From Bacillota bacterium (GTDB lineage Bacteria; Bacillota; Clostridia; Christensenellales; Aristaeellaceae): DNA of 64,000 nt. Positions 8,044 to 16,425 of this stretch are shown here, one piece after another. The position numbers were made by a program, and so were the translations under genes. The stretch lies in the NCBI GenBank assembly GCA_023436585.1, contig JAEZIN010000016.1:60698-124697 (forward strand), written 5' to 3'. Numbering within the stretch: position 1 is the stretch's first letter; each line of letters starts with the position of its first letter. The notes under the pieces are model-generated. The model made no database searches and was not told the DNA's origin. It saw only the letters and a list, made by a program, of their open reading frames with translations.

Positions 8044-8712
8044 TTGAAGGAACTGATGGACAGCCTCCAATATACCTTTACAAATGATTCCTTGCTACGC
8101 CGGGCGCTGACCCACCCTTCCGCCGGCGGCGAGGACAACCAGCGCCTGGAGTTCCTGGGGGACGCGGTGCTGCAGTACTGCATGTCCCGCATCCTGTATG
8201 AAAAGTATCCTTCCATGAGCGAAGGCGGCTTGACCCACCGGCGTGCACTGCTGGTGTGCGAAGCGGCTCTCGCCAAAGTGGCGGAGGAAATCGGCCTTCA
8301 AAAGCATTTAATCATGAATAAATCCCAGGAGCAGGATGGGGGAAGGGAAAACCCCTCCATCCTGGCCGACGCCATGGAGGCTGTTCTGGCGGCGGTCTGC
8401 CTGGACGGAGGCATCGACCAGGCGCTTACGCTTGTAAAGCGGCTCTGGCCGGGGGAAGAAAGCCTGACGCCCGCCCTGGACGCCAAAAGCGCGCTGCAGG
8501 AATGGATACAGGCAAAGGGGCAGGAAGCGCCTACCTATGTGCTGCTGGAGACGGAAGGCCCGCCCCATAACCGCATTTTTACCGCGCAGGTGAACGCCCA
8601 GGGGCTGCCGGCTTTTTGCGGCAAGGGGAAAACCAAGCGCCAGGCGGAGCAGGAAGCCGCCAAAAAGGCGCTTGAGCATGTCAAAGGTTCGGGAGGGTCA
8701 GCATGCGGCTGA
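8044..8712 (+). CDS. rnc: Ribonuclease III
   Basis: 222 aa. It cleaves double-stranded RNA, including rRNA precursors. The N-terminal catalytic domain contains the signature NQRLEFLGDAVL (about residues 33-44) and the second acidic cluster LADAMEAVLAAV with the Asp and Glu that bind Mg. The C-terminal about 70 residues are a dsRNA-binding domain ending in KTKRQAEQEAAKKALEH. The start is taken as TTG 6 nt after AGGAGGAG, giving LKELMDSLQ; an ATG upstream of the Shine-Dalgarno cannot use it. The 3' end overlaps smc by 10 nt, indicating translational coupling. Confidence 0.95.
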   Translation: MKELMDSLQYTFTNDSLLRRALTHPSAGGEDNQRLEFLGDAVLQYCMSRILYEKYPSMSEGGLTHRRALLVCEAALAKVAEEIGLQKHLIMNKSQEQDGGRENPSILADAMEAVLAAVCLDGGIDQALTLVKRLWPGEESLTPALDAKSALQEWIQAKGQEAPTYVLLETEGPPHNRIFTAQVNAQGLPAFCGKGKTKRQAEQEAAKKALEHVKGSGGSACG

Positions 8713-11700
8713 AAAAGCTAGAGATATACGGGTTCAAATCCTTTGCCCAGCGCACGGAGATCGTGTTCAACCAGGGCATCACCGGGATTGTGGGCCCCAA
8801 CGGCAGCGGCAAGAGCAACATTGCCGATGCTGTGCGCTGGGTGCTGGGCGAGCAAAGCGCCCGGCTTTTGCGCGGCGCCAAAATGGAGGACATCATCTTC
8901 GGTGGCACGGAAAAGCGAAAGGCCATGGCCTACTGCGAAGTGTCCCTGGTATTTGACAACGAGGACAAGTCCCTGCCTGTGGACTTTGCGGAACTGATGG
9001 TTACCCGCCGCGTCTACCGCAACGGCGAGAGCGAATACTATCTCAACAAATCCGCCTGCCGCTTAAAGGACGTGGTGGACCTTTTCCGCGATACGGGCAT
9101 TGGCCGGGAGGGTTATTCCATCATCGGCCAGGGCCGCATCGATGAAATCCTTTCCCAAAAGGGCGAGGACCGCCGCCAGGTGTTCGAGGACGCGGCCGGC
9201 ATCATGAAGTACCGCGCCCGCAAGGAAGAAGCCGAGCGCAAGCTGGAGCGCACCCGGGAAAACCTCACCCGTGTGGAGGACATCCTGGATGAGCTGTCCC
9301 GACACCTGGAGCCACTGGCCAGGCAGGCGGAAACCGCCAGGGCATATTTGATGCTGGCCGAGCAGTTGAAAGGCCTGGACCTGAACATATTCCTTCTTCG
9401 TCATGATAAAATGAAGGATCGCTTAAACTCCCTGACGGAAGCAGCCGCGGGGGTGCAGGCGGTCCTTGATCAGAACGGTTTGCGCATAGAGGAAAAAACG
9501 GCTCTGCGCAAGGAGATGGAAGATACCCTGGAGCGCATGGAATCGGACCTCCTTGCGGCCAGGGATGCTTTGATGCGCTTGAACGACGCCTGGCACGAGG
9601 AAAAGGCCGGTCGCGAAAAGGTGAACCAGCGCCTGGAGAGCAGCCGCGAAAACAGCCGGCGCCAAACTGAGGAGGCGTCCCGGCTGGAGGAGCGCCACAG
9701 GGAGCTATCCGCTATGGAATCCTCCGGGGAGGGCGGACTTACCACCCAGGAGGAAGCGCTGCGCCAAAGCCGCGAGACGCTTTTGGGCGAGCAGGAGCTA
9801 TTAAAACAGCTCCTTAAGGAGGAAGCGGACCGGGAGCAGGAGCTGGAGGAGCATAAAGCGGCCATCTTAAGCGCCATGAACCGCTTGAGCGGCGAGCGCA
9901 CTGCCCAAACGCGGCAGCAGGCCATCATGGCCCAAATGAAGGAAAGGCTTGCGGAGCTGCTTAACAGCCAAGCTGATCTTGCCCAAAAAGAAACAACGCT
10001 GGAAAGCGCATACCAAAAAGCGGTGGAGCAGGGGGAGGCCACCCGCCAAAGCTTTTTATCCCTCACCAGGGACGCCGCCTCGCTGGACGAGAAGGTCCAA
10101 TCCCTGGGCGCATCCATCGGCGAAAAAACCACCGCGCTGCAGCAGTCCGCCGGCCGCCAGCAGGCCATGGAAAGCCGCCTAAAGCTGCTGGAAGAGATGG
10201 AAAGGGCTTACGAGGGCTACGCCCAGGCGGTCAAAAAAGCGCTGACCCACGCCAAAGCCCAGGGCGACAGCAAGGTGCGGGGCGTGGTGGCCATGCTCAT
10301 GCGCGTGCCGAAAAACATGGAAACAGCCATTGATATGGTGCTGGGTGGCTCGCTGCAAAACATCATCACCGAGGATGAACCCACCGCCAAGCGGATGATC
10401 GATTATCTGCGCAATAACCAACTGGGCCGGGCCACCTTCCTGCCCATGAACACCATCAGGGGCCGTGTGCTGACCAGGGAGGAGCGCCAGCTTCTTTCCA
10501 TGCCCGGCTGCCTGGGCGTGGCCAGCGAGCTGATATCCTTTGATCCCGAATACAGGGAGATCATGGAGAACCTGCTGGGCCGCACCGTGGTGGCCGAGAA
10601 TCTGGATGCCGGTATCGCCATCATGCGGGCCGGGCGGCAGGCCTTCCGCCTGGTTACCTTGAACGGAGACGTGATGCACAGCGGCGGTTCCATGACCGGC
10701 GGCTCCGTTCAGGCCAAGGCGGCCAGCCTCCTGGGCCGGGAGCGCGAGATAGAGGAACTGCGCGCATCGGTCCAGAAGCTGAAGCAGGAGCTTCAAAGCC
10801 AGCGCCAGGCGCTGGAGGAAATGGAAAAGGAGCGTACGGACTTAAAATCGCTCCGCAACGAAGCCATGGGCCGAGTTCACCAGGAAGAAATCGCCGTGGC
10901 CCGGGACCAGGAACGTATTTTAGGCGCGCGCCAGGAATGGGATGCCCTGAAAAAACGGTTGGAGATGACGCAAAGCGCCCGCCAGCAGTTGGAGGAGGGC
11001 ATCGCCCAAATCGAGGAGGACCTGGAGGCCATTTCCCGTCGCACCGGCGATGTGGAAACGAACCAGGAGGCCATGCAGCAAAAGACGCAGGAGCTGCAGC
11101 AGGCCTTGTCCTCCGCCCGCCGAAAGGTGGAAAGCAAGCGGGACGAGGTAACGCAGCACATGCTGGCCGTTACCGGCCGGGAGCATGAAATCGCCGGGCT
11201 CAAGCGCGATAGGCAGCGCCTGATGGACGAAGTCAGGCATGCCAAGGATAACCTGGACCGGCTGCGCCGGGAGATATCTACCCTGAACGAAGCCATCCGG
11301 CAGGATGAAGCCACCCTGGCCCATTTGGAAGAGGCTGTGGCTGCCCGCCACGAAGCGGCAACCGCCGCCCAGGCAGGCGTGGATGATCTGGAATCCAAGC
11401 GCCTTTCCCATCAGTCGTCTTTGCGTACGCTGCGGGATGAAATGGAAGGCCTCCAAAAGGAAGCTTCGGAGCTGACCGAAAAGCTGCACCGCACGGAGTT
11501 GAACCGCACCCGTGTGGAGGCCGATCTTTCCGCCCTGCAGGACCGTATCTGGAACGAGTACGAACTGACCTACGGCGGGGCGGAAGCCTACCGCGTGGAG
11601 AAGTTCGACCTGTCCGCCGGGGAGAAGGAGGCATCGTCCCTGAAGGAGCAGATCCGCGCATTGGGTACGGTAAACGTGAACGCCATCGACGAGTACGTTT

Positions 11701-12266
11701 CCACCAAGGAGCGCTTCGATAGCCTTACCACGCAGCAGCAGGACCTGAAAAAGGCGGAGGAGGACCTGGGCCTTCTCATCACGAAGCTGCTGGGGCAAAT
11801 GGAGCAGCAGTTCGTCGTGCAGTTCAACTTATTGAAGGGCTACTTCCGCGAAACGTTTGTGCGGCTGTTTGGCGGTGGGCACGCGGAACTTTCCCTCACC
11901 GACCCCAGCGACGCGCTGAACTGCGGCATTGAGATCATCGCCCAGCCGCCAGGGAAAAAGCTGCAGCTTCTGTCGCTTTTGTCCGGCGGAGAGCGGGCGC
12001 TGACGGCCATTGCCATCCTGTTTGCCATGCTGAAATTGAAGCCCACACCCTTTTGCATCCTGGATGAGATTGAGGCCGCGCTGGACGAGGCCAACATCAA
12101 CTATTTTGCCGATTATCTCAGCGAGTACGGCAGGAACACACAGTTCGTGGTGGTTACCCACCGCAAAGGCACCATGGAGCGCTGCAACGCGCTGTATGGC
12201 GTGGCTATGGAGGAGCGGGGCATATCCAAGATGGTTTCCGTCAATTTGACAGAGTACGCTGGATAA
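8703..12266 (+). CDS. smc: Chromosome segregation protein SMC
   Basis: 1187 aa, the usual bacterial SMC length. It forms the condensin ring with ScpA/ScpB and loads at parS. The Walker A GPNGSGKSN lies at about residues 30-38. Long coiled coils flank a hinge at about 510-660. The C-terminal head carries LLSGGERALTA and the Walker B PFCILDEIEAALDEAN. It begins inside rnc. The last codons read ERGISKMVSVNLTEYAG; a decayed second copy of this 3' end exists at 12713-12788, about 520 bp downstream, separated by a large repeat element. The gene itself appears intact. Confidence 0.97.
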   Translation: MRLKKLEIYGFKSFAQRTEIVFNQGITGIVGPNGSGKSNIADAVRWVLGEQSARLLRGAKMEDIIFGGTEKRKAMAYCEVSLVFDNEDKSLPVDFAELMVTRRVYRNGESEYYLNKSACRLKDVVDLFRDTGIGREGYSIIGQGRIDEILSQKGEDRRQVFEDAAGIMKYRARKEEAERKLERTRENLTRVEDILDELSRHLEPLARQAETARAYLMLAEQLKGLDLNIFLLRHDKMKDRLNSLTEAAAGVQAVLDQNGLRIEEKTALRKEMEDTLERMESDLLAARDALMRLNDAWHEEKAGREKVNQRLESSRENSRRQTEEASRLEERHRELSAMESSGEGGLTTQEEALRQSRETLLGEQELLKQLLKEEADREQELEEHKAAILSAMNRLSGERTAQTRQQAIMAQMKERLAELLNSQADLAQKETTLESAYQKAVEQGEATRQSFLSLTRDAASLDEKVQSLGASIGEKTTALQQSAGRQQAMESRLKLLEEMERAYEGYAQAVKKALTHAKAQGDSKVRGVVAMLMRVPKNMETAIDMVLGGSLQNIITEDEPTAKRMIDYLRNNQLGRATFLPMNTIRGRVLTREERQLLSMPGCLGVASELISFDPEYREIMENLLGRTVVAENLDAGIAIMRAGRQAFRLVTLNGDVMHSGGSMTGGSVQAKAASLLGREREIEELRASVQKLKQELQSQRQALEEMEKERTDLKSLRNEAMGRVHQEEIAVARDQERILGARQEWDALKKRLEMTQSARQQLEEGIAQIEEDLEAISRRTGDVETNQEAMQQKTQELQQALSSARRKVESKRDEVTQHMLAVTGREHEIAGLKRDRQRLMDEVRHAKDNLDRLRREISTLNEAIRQDEATLAHLEEAVAARHEAATAAQAGVDDLESKRLSHQSSLRTLRDEMEGLQKEASELTEKLHRTELNRTRVEADLSALQDRIWNEYELTYGGAEAYRVEKFDLSAGEKEASSLKEQIRALGTVNVNAIDEYVSTKERFDSLTTQQQDLKKAEEDLGLLITKLLGQMEQQFVVQFNLLKGYFRETFVRLFGGGHAELSLTDPSDALNCGIEIIAQPPGKKLQLLSLLSGGERALTAIAILFAMLKLKPTPFCILDEIEAALDEANINYFADYLSEYGRNTQFVVVTHRKGTMERCNALYGVAMEERGISKMVSVNLTEYAG

Positions 12267-12288
12267 ACTCTAATTTACAGGGATGGCC

Positions 12289-12672
12289 TCCGAAGGATTC
12301 CAAAGGCTCCGTAGCCTAGCCGCCGCCAGTGGCTCCGTAACCCTGCCCCTGCCAGTGGCAGAAAAGGGCAGGGTGGAGGAGGCTGGCGAAACGAGCAATG
12401 CGAACGGTAGTGAGCAGAGCGACGATTGAGCCAGATGGAGGGCATTAGGCTGGGCGGAGGAGGCTTGCGAAAAGGAGCAGTGCAAGCGGTGAAGGAACCC
12501 GGCCCCCGCCAGTGGCGGAAATGGGCCGGGTGGATGAATCAAGCGAAAGGGAGGGCCGGGAGTGGCAGCGAACCGGAACGACCATTGAGCTTGCGGAATG
12601 CGCAGCAATGCGACTATTGAGCAAGATGGACCGACCGGAAAGCTCTTTGGCCGCATCCACAGATGCAAAATC
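12289..12672 (+). repeat. Structured dispersed repeat, copy 2, enlarged nested form
   Basis: The ends match the short core: TCCGAAGG..CCAAAGG on the left, CGACCGGAAAGCTCTTTGG and GCATCC..GATGC on the right. About 330 bp sit inside the hairpin-1 position. The insert comprises at least three related modules. Two carry complete two-tier hairpins: CCCTGCCC-CTGCC-AGT-GGCAG-AAAA-GGGCAGGG and CCCGGCCC-CCGCC-AGT-GGCGG-AAAT-GGGCCGGG. A third such hairpin (GCCTAGCC..GGCTGGGC) is split by the first module. Conserved tracts GGAGGAGGC and GACNATTGAGC recur. No gene was found. Confidence 0.75.
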
Positions 12673-12712
12673 CTATTAATAGATGTGTGCACCCCAATTG
12701 ACAACTCACATC

Positions 12713-12788
12713 GCGCTGTACGGTTGACCATGGAGAAAAGGGGATTTCAAAGATGGTATCTGTCAACTTGACGGAGTACGCGGGATAA
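12713..12788 (+). pseudogene. Remnant of a second smc 3' end
   Basis: These 76 nt align with smc 12189-12266 (78 nt), allowing two single-base deletions. The last 16 codons encode GISKMVSVNLTEYAG plus stop, identical to smc, yet eight codons differ and all eight differences are at third positions. Synonymous-only divergence means this sequence evolved as the tail of a working smc before it was orphaned. Homology continues at least 30 bp past the stop into the start of the next repeat copy. Confidence 0.8.
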
Positions 12789-12810
12789 ACCTTTGTTCAC
12801 GGGGATGGCC

Positions 12811-12870
12811 TCCGAAGGTTTCCAAAGGGCGACCGGAAAGCCCTTTGGTCGCATCCGCAGATGCGAAATC
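12811..12870 (+). repeat. Structured dispersed repeat, copy 3
   Basis: Short form: TCCGAAGG, hairpin CCAAAGGG/CCCTTTGG with loop CGACCGGAAAG, hairpin TCGCATC/GATGCGA with loop CGCA, then AATCC. It follows the smc remnant exactly as copy 2 follows the intact smc. The remaining 104 bp to ftsY are AT-rich and hold no clear gene; a promoter for ftsY is expected there but no good match was seen. Confidence 0.8.
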
Positions 12871-12974
12871 CTGTTTCAAAAAGCAGCACAGACAAACATT
12901 CATTTAATTTCATGATTTAATTGCAATGAAATATGAGTACATGAAAAAGGCGTATTATCAGGGGAGGGAACATC

Positions 12975-13889
12975 ATGGAAGAGAAAGAAAAGAAAGGCCT
13001 GTTTGCCCGCCTTCGGGATGGGCTGCAAAAAACCCGTTCCAACCTCACCGCCAAGGTGGACGACCTGGTGGAGAACGCCGGCGTGGTGGACGAGGATTTC
13101 TATGATGAGCTGATGGACATCCTCATCTTGTCAGACGCCGGCGTGGCCGCTTCCGAGGAGATTCTCGATAAGCTGCGCAAGCAGATCAAAAAGGACAACA
13201 TAAAAAGCACCGTCAAGGCCAGGGAGATGCTCCAGGACATCATTGCAGAGGAGATGAACATCCCCCGCCCGCCGCTGAAATGGCCTATGGTCATGCTGGT
13301 GGTGGGCGTCAACGGCGTGGGCAAGACGACCACCATCGGCAAGCTGGCGCTGCGCTTTCAGGCCATCGGCCGCACGGTGATGCTGGCCGCCGGCGATACC
13401 TTCCGCGCAGCCGCAGCGGATCAATTGTCTATTTGGGCGGACCGCGCCAGGGTGCCCCTGATCCGCCACGCCGAAGGCGCCGATCCCGCCGCCGTGGTGT
13501 TTGACGCGGTGCAGGCGGCCAAGGCCCGCAAGGCGGACCTTCTCATCGTGGATACCGCCGGGCGGCTGCACAACAAAAAGAACCTGATGGATGAGCTGCA
13601 CAAGATGCGCAAGGTCATCGACCGGGAATATCCCGAGGCGGATGTTCGCTGCATGCTGGTGCTGGATGCCACCACAGGCCAAAACGGGTTGCAGCAGGCC
13701 CGCACCTTCAAGGAATTTGCCGAGATCAACGGCATTGTTTTGACCAAGCTGGACGGCACCGCCAAGGGCGGCATCGCCATCGCCATCCGCCGGGAACTGA
13801 ACGTGCCTGTATGGTACGTAGGCGTGGGCGAAGGCATTGATGATCTGCAGCCCTTTGACGCCAAGGATTTTGCCAAAGCGCTGTTCTGA
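12975..13889 (+). CDS. ftsY: Signal recognition particle receptor FtsY
   Basis: 304 aa. This GTPase docks SRP-ribosome complexes at the membrane for co-translational targeting. The short charged N-terminus and NG domain are complete: G1 GVNGVGKTTTIGKLA at about 111-125, DTFRAAAADQL, G3 DTAGRLHNK, G4 TKLDGTAKGG, then the closing GEGIDDLQPFDAKDF. The long acidic A domain of E. coli FtsY is absent, as is usual in Firmicutes. AGGGGAGGG precedes the ATG. The gene follows smc in the standard order but is separated by 700 bp of repeats. Confidence 0.97.
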   Translation: MEEKEKKGLFARLRDGLQKTRSNLTAKVDDLVENAGVVDEDFYDELMDILILSDAGVAASEEILDKLRKQIKKDNIKSTVKAREMLQDIIAEEMNIPRPPLKWPMVMLVVGVNGVGKTTTIGKLALRFQAIGRTVMLAAGDTFRAAAADQLSIWADRARVPLIRHAEGADPAAVVFDAVQAAKARKADLLIVDTAGRLHNKKNLMDELHKMRKVIDREYPEADVRCMLVLDATTGQNGLQQARTFKEFAEINGIVLTKLDGTAKGGIAIAIRRELNVPVWYVGVGEGIDDLQPFDAKDFAKALF

Positions 13890-13994
13890 TAAAAATCTGA
13901 CAATTGAATCACCGGATGACGGTTTTTATACCCCCGCTCTTGCCCGTGCTTATTCCCAGTGCTAAAATGGGGATGTATGGAAGGGAGTGGGGGT

Positions 13995-14723
13995 ATGCAT
14001 TTTTCGGACAGTTCCACCTTGCGCAAGAGAGGGCTTTCTGCGCTCAACAACAATTGGCAGACGGCGCTGATGGTGACCTTCGTGGCCGGGCTGCTGGGCA
14101 TGGTCCTTGGCGTTCTGCAATGGCGCCTGGACCCGGACACATTTTCCAGACGATCCTTCTGGGATGGCGTTTGGCACGTTACGTCCTCCTGGGCGCCGTA
14201 CTCCGGGCTGTTGACGCTGTTATCCATTGCGAACCTTTTGTTCTCCGGCGCGCTGAACATAGGCATGAACAATTACTACCTGATGCTGCACAAGAGTGAG
14301 CAGCCTCCGTTTTCCCTGGTGTTTTCCAGGCTGCACATCTGGCTCAAATGCCTGGGCCTGATGTTTTTGATGGGCATCTTCATCTTTTTGTGGTCGCTTC
14401 TGCTGATCGTTCCGGGAATCATTGCCGCTTACAGATACTCCATGGCGCCCTTCCTGATGGCCGAAAACCCGGACATCGACGCGTTTGAAGCCATCCGGCG
14501 CAGCAAGGAAATGATGGACGGCCATAAGGCCAGGCTCTTTTCCCTGCAGTTCAGCTTTATCGGGTGGGCGCTTCTGTCTGCCATCGTCACCGGGATTTTG
14601 CACGCCATCCTGGGCTTCATCGGCACGGCATTGGGGTTCATGGCATCCCTGGCCCTTCAGGTATATATGACTTCCTCCGTGACGGCTTTTTATCTGGAGC
14701 TGTCCAGTCAAAAGGGTCTATGA
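13995..14723 (+). CDS. DUF975 family membrane protein (paralogue 1)
   Basis: 242 aa with about five hydrophobic segments. The run YRYSMAPFLMAENPDIDAFE, then SKEMMDGHKARLFSLQFSFI and AFYLEL at the end, are typical of DUF975 integral membrane proteins; the function of the family is not established. The start is the ATG behind AGTGGGGGT; an earlier in-frame ATG would begin before the RBS. The next gene is a clear paralogue in the same direction, 58 bp away. No terminator separates them, so they are probably co-transcribed. Confidence 0.8.
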   Translation: MHFSDSSTLRKRGLSALNNNWQTALMVTFVAGLLGMVLGVLQWRLDPDTFSRRSFWDGVWHVTSSWAPYSGLLTLLSIANLLFSGALNIGMNNYYLMLHKSEQPPFSLVFSRLHIWLKCLGLMFLMGIFIFLWSLLLIVPGIIAAYRYSMAPFLMAENPDIDAFEAIRRSKEMMDGHKARLFSLQFSFIGWALLSAIVTGILHAILGFIGTALGFMASLALQVYMTSSVTAFYLELSSQKGL

Positions 14724-14781
14724 TCCGGCAGCCGGAATAGAATATGCATACACCTGGGTGGCAATAGGGGAGGGGACTTGA

Positions 14782-15588
14782 ATGTCTGTTAGTTCGCTTC
14801 TTCGCAGGCGCGGCCTTGATGCGCTCCGCGGCCATTTCATGACGGCGCTGCTCATCACCCTTGCCGCGGGCTTTCTCAGCATGGCGCTTTCCGTGCTTCA
14901 GATACACATCAGTTCTATCACAGGTGTTTTCAGAAGAAGCTACAGCTTCTTTGCACAATGGGATGCGCGCACAATGAAGTACCAGGGTGTGTATTATGTG
15001 CTGGTCATCCTGTCCTTCCTGTTCACACCGGCAATTGGCATTGGCCTGAATCACTATTATCTGGAGCTTCACTTTGGCAGGGAAGCAAGGGCCTCCCTCC
15101 TGTTTTCCAGAATGCGGTTTTTCGGCAAATGCCTTGGCCAGGTGATCGTCATGGGGTTGCTGGTAGCATGTTGGACCTTGGTCATCTATGCTCCCTGCAT
15201 ACTGCTCTTTTTCCTGATTAGATTGTACAGTCCGTTTTTGATCGTGGTCGTGGCGTTGGCCTCGGCTATTTCGGGCATGATGGCATCCTACCGTTATGCC
15301 ATGGCGCCTTATCTGCTGGCCGAGGACCCGGAGCTTGGCGTACTGGACACCATCAGGCAGAGCAAGGAAATGATGGATGGCAGCAAGGGAAGGCTGTTTT
15401 GCCTGCACTGGAGCTTTATCGGCTGGATTCTACTATTGGTAGGCATGACATTTCTTGCGTGGAAGCTGCTGGGTACGTTGGGGTATGTCGTAAGTGTGCC
15501 TGCCAGCTATGCACTGCAGACGTACATCAATTCCGCCGTAGCCGCCTTTTATCTGGAACTCCCCACCCGTATGAACCGCACGGCGTAG
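14782..15588 (+). CDS. DUF975 family membrane protein (paralogue 2)
   Basis: 268 aa. It aligns with the preceding gene along its length: LLRRRGLDALRGHFMTALLI at the start, YRYAMAPYLLAEDPELGVLD, SKEMMDGSKGRLFCLHWSFI and AFYLELP at the end. The pair therefore arose by tandem duplication and has since diverged. About five membrane segments are predicted by hydrophobicity. Function unknown; a membrane-organising or stress role can only be guessed. Strong GGGGAGGGG precedes the ATG. The gene faces the minus-strand operon ending at 15666. Confidence 0.8.
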   Translation: MSVSSLLRRRGLDALRGHFMTALLITLAAGFLSMALSVLQIHISSITGVFRRSYSFFAQWDARTMKYQGVYYVLVILSFLFTPAIGIGLNHYYLELHFGREARASLLFSRMRFFGKCLGQVIVMGLLVACWTLVIYAPCILLFFLIRLYSPFLIVVVALASAISGMMASYRYAMAPYLLAEDPELGVLDTIRQSKEMMDGSKGRLFCLHWSFIGWILLLVGMTFLAWKLLGTLGYVVSVPASYALQTYINSAVAAFYLELPTRMNRTA

Positions 15589-15602
15589 AAGATGCAGGTA
15601 AC

Positions 15603-15644
15603 AAAAAACGCGCCCCTTTTCTTCGGAAAGAAGAAAAGGGGCGC
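15603..15644 (-). terminator. Intrinsic terminator for the thrC operon
   Basis: Stem GCGCCCCTTTTCTT paired with AAGAAAAGGGGCGC; on the minus strand it is followed by GTTTTTTGT. It may also slow plus-strand transcription from the DUF975 pair. Confidence 0.88.
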
Positions 15645-15665
15645 ACTCTATTACAGTCAGGCAGC

Positions 15666-16403
15666 CTACAGCAGCGACGCGTATCCCTCCGCCGTTGTTT
15701 CCTCAACAGTGCCAAAGGAAGACAGGTTGGCCAGGATGGAGTTGAGCCGCAGTATTTTCCACCCTTCCCCGTAGCGCAAAAGGCCAAAACCGCCAAGGTA
15801 CAGCTTTCCGTCCAGCTCGTAGAGCACGATGCGCTCCGTCATTTCCTCCGCCCCGCACACCACTGCCATTCTTGTGAAATACTCTATGTTTTTTTCGCTG
15901 TTCAAAATATGCTGCACCGGCGGATCAATGCGCAGCAGCTTCAGGTTTTTCAGCTTTCCTGGATCAACCGCCTCCGCAAATGCCTGTGCGTCTTCGCGGT
16001 CTCCGCCTACATACATCGTCGTCCCGCCTTTGACCTCGGGTACGAAAAAGCTGTAGACCATCATTTTTGTCTGGTCGGCCAGTGTACTCAAAGCGCTGGC
16101 TTTATTGATTTCCGCAAACATTTCATATTCGGACGGCGCCATCTGCGTCATGGGCATCAGTGCCTTCAGGCGGTCCAGCATGCCATTAAAATCATAGCCG
16201 TCCGCATACTCGTCTATGGCAAAGGCCTGTACCGCCTTGGGGAAGTCGTTTTCCGCAAGGGCCGTCACAAAATGCCGGATGGCGTCCTCCGGCGTAGGGA
16301 AGACAGGTGATTCGTCTATCACCATAGCGCAAGCTAGGGAAGCGGACAAAAGGATGCACAAAGCGACGAGGAAAACCGTTCCTCTTCTTACCCAGGCGGC
16401 CAT
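15666..16403 (-). CDS. Predicted secreted protein of unknown function
   Basis: 245 aa. The N-terminus MAAWVRRGTVFLVALCILLS followed by ASLACA is a signal peptide with an AxA-type cleavage site; no lipobox is evident. The mature part begins with a segment (FPTPEDAIRHFVTALAENDF) that resembles NTF2/SnoaL-like or 'DUF4878'-type extracytoplasmic domains, and the rest is mixed alpha/beta without catalytic motifs I recognise. The start is placed at the ATG 6 nt after AGAAGG. It lies 22 bp downstream of threonine synthase on the same strand and before a strong terminator, so it is the last gene of that operon. Function unknown. Confidence 0.7.
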   Translation of the reverse strand: MAAWVRRGTVFLVALCILLSASLACAMVIDESPVFPTPEDAIRHFVTALAENDFPKAVQAFAIDEYADGYDFNGMLDRLKALMPMTQMAPSEYEMFAEINKASALSTLADQTKMMVYSFFVPEVKGGTTMYVGGDREDAQAFAEAVDPGKLKNLKLLRIDPPVQHILNSEKNIEYFTRMAVVCGAEEMTERIVLYELDGKLYLGGFGLLRYGEGWKILRLNSILANLSSFGTVEETTAEGYASLL

Positions 16404-16425
16404 TTCCATCCTTCTTTCTATTATT

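Noticed and set aside
12267..12974. Short reading frames within the repeats between smc and ftsY
   Set aside because: They span hairpin repeats, have no RBS, and encode low-complexity Arg/Ser/Pro-rich peptides.
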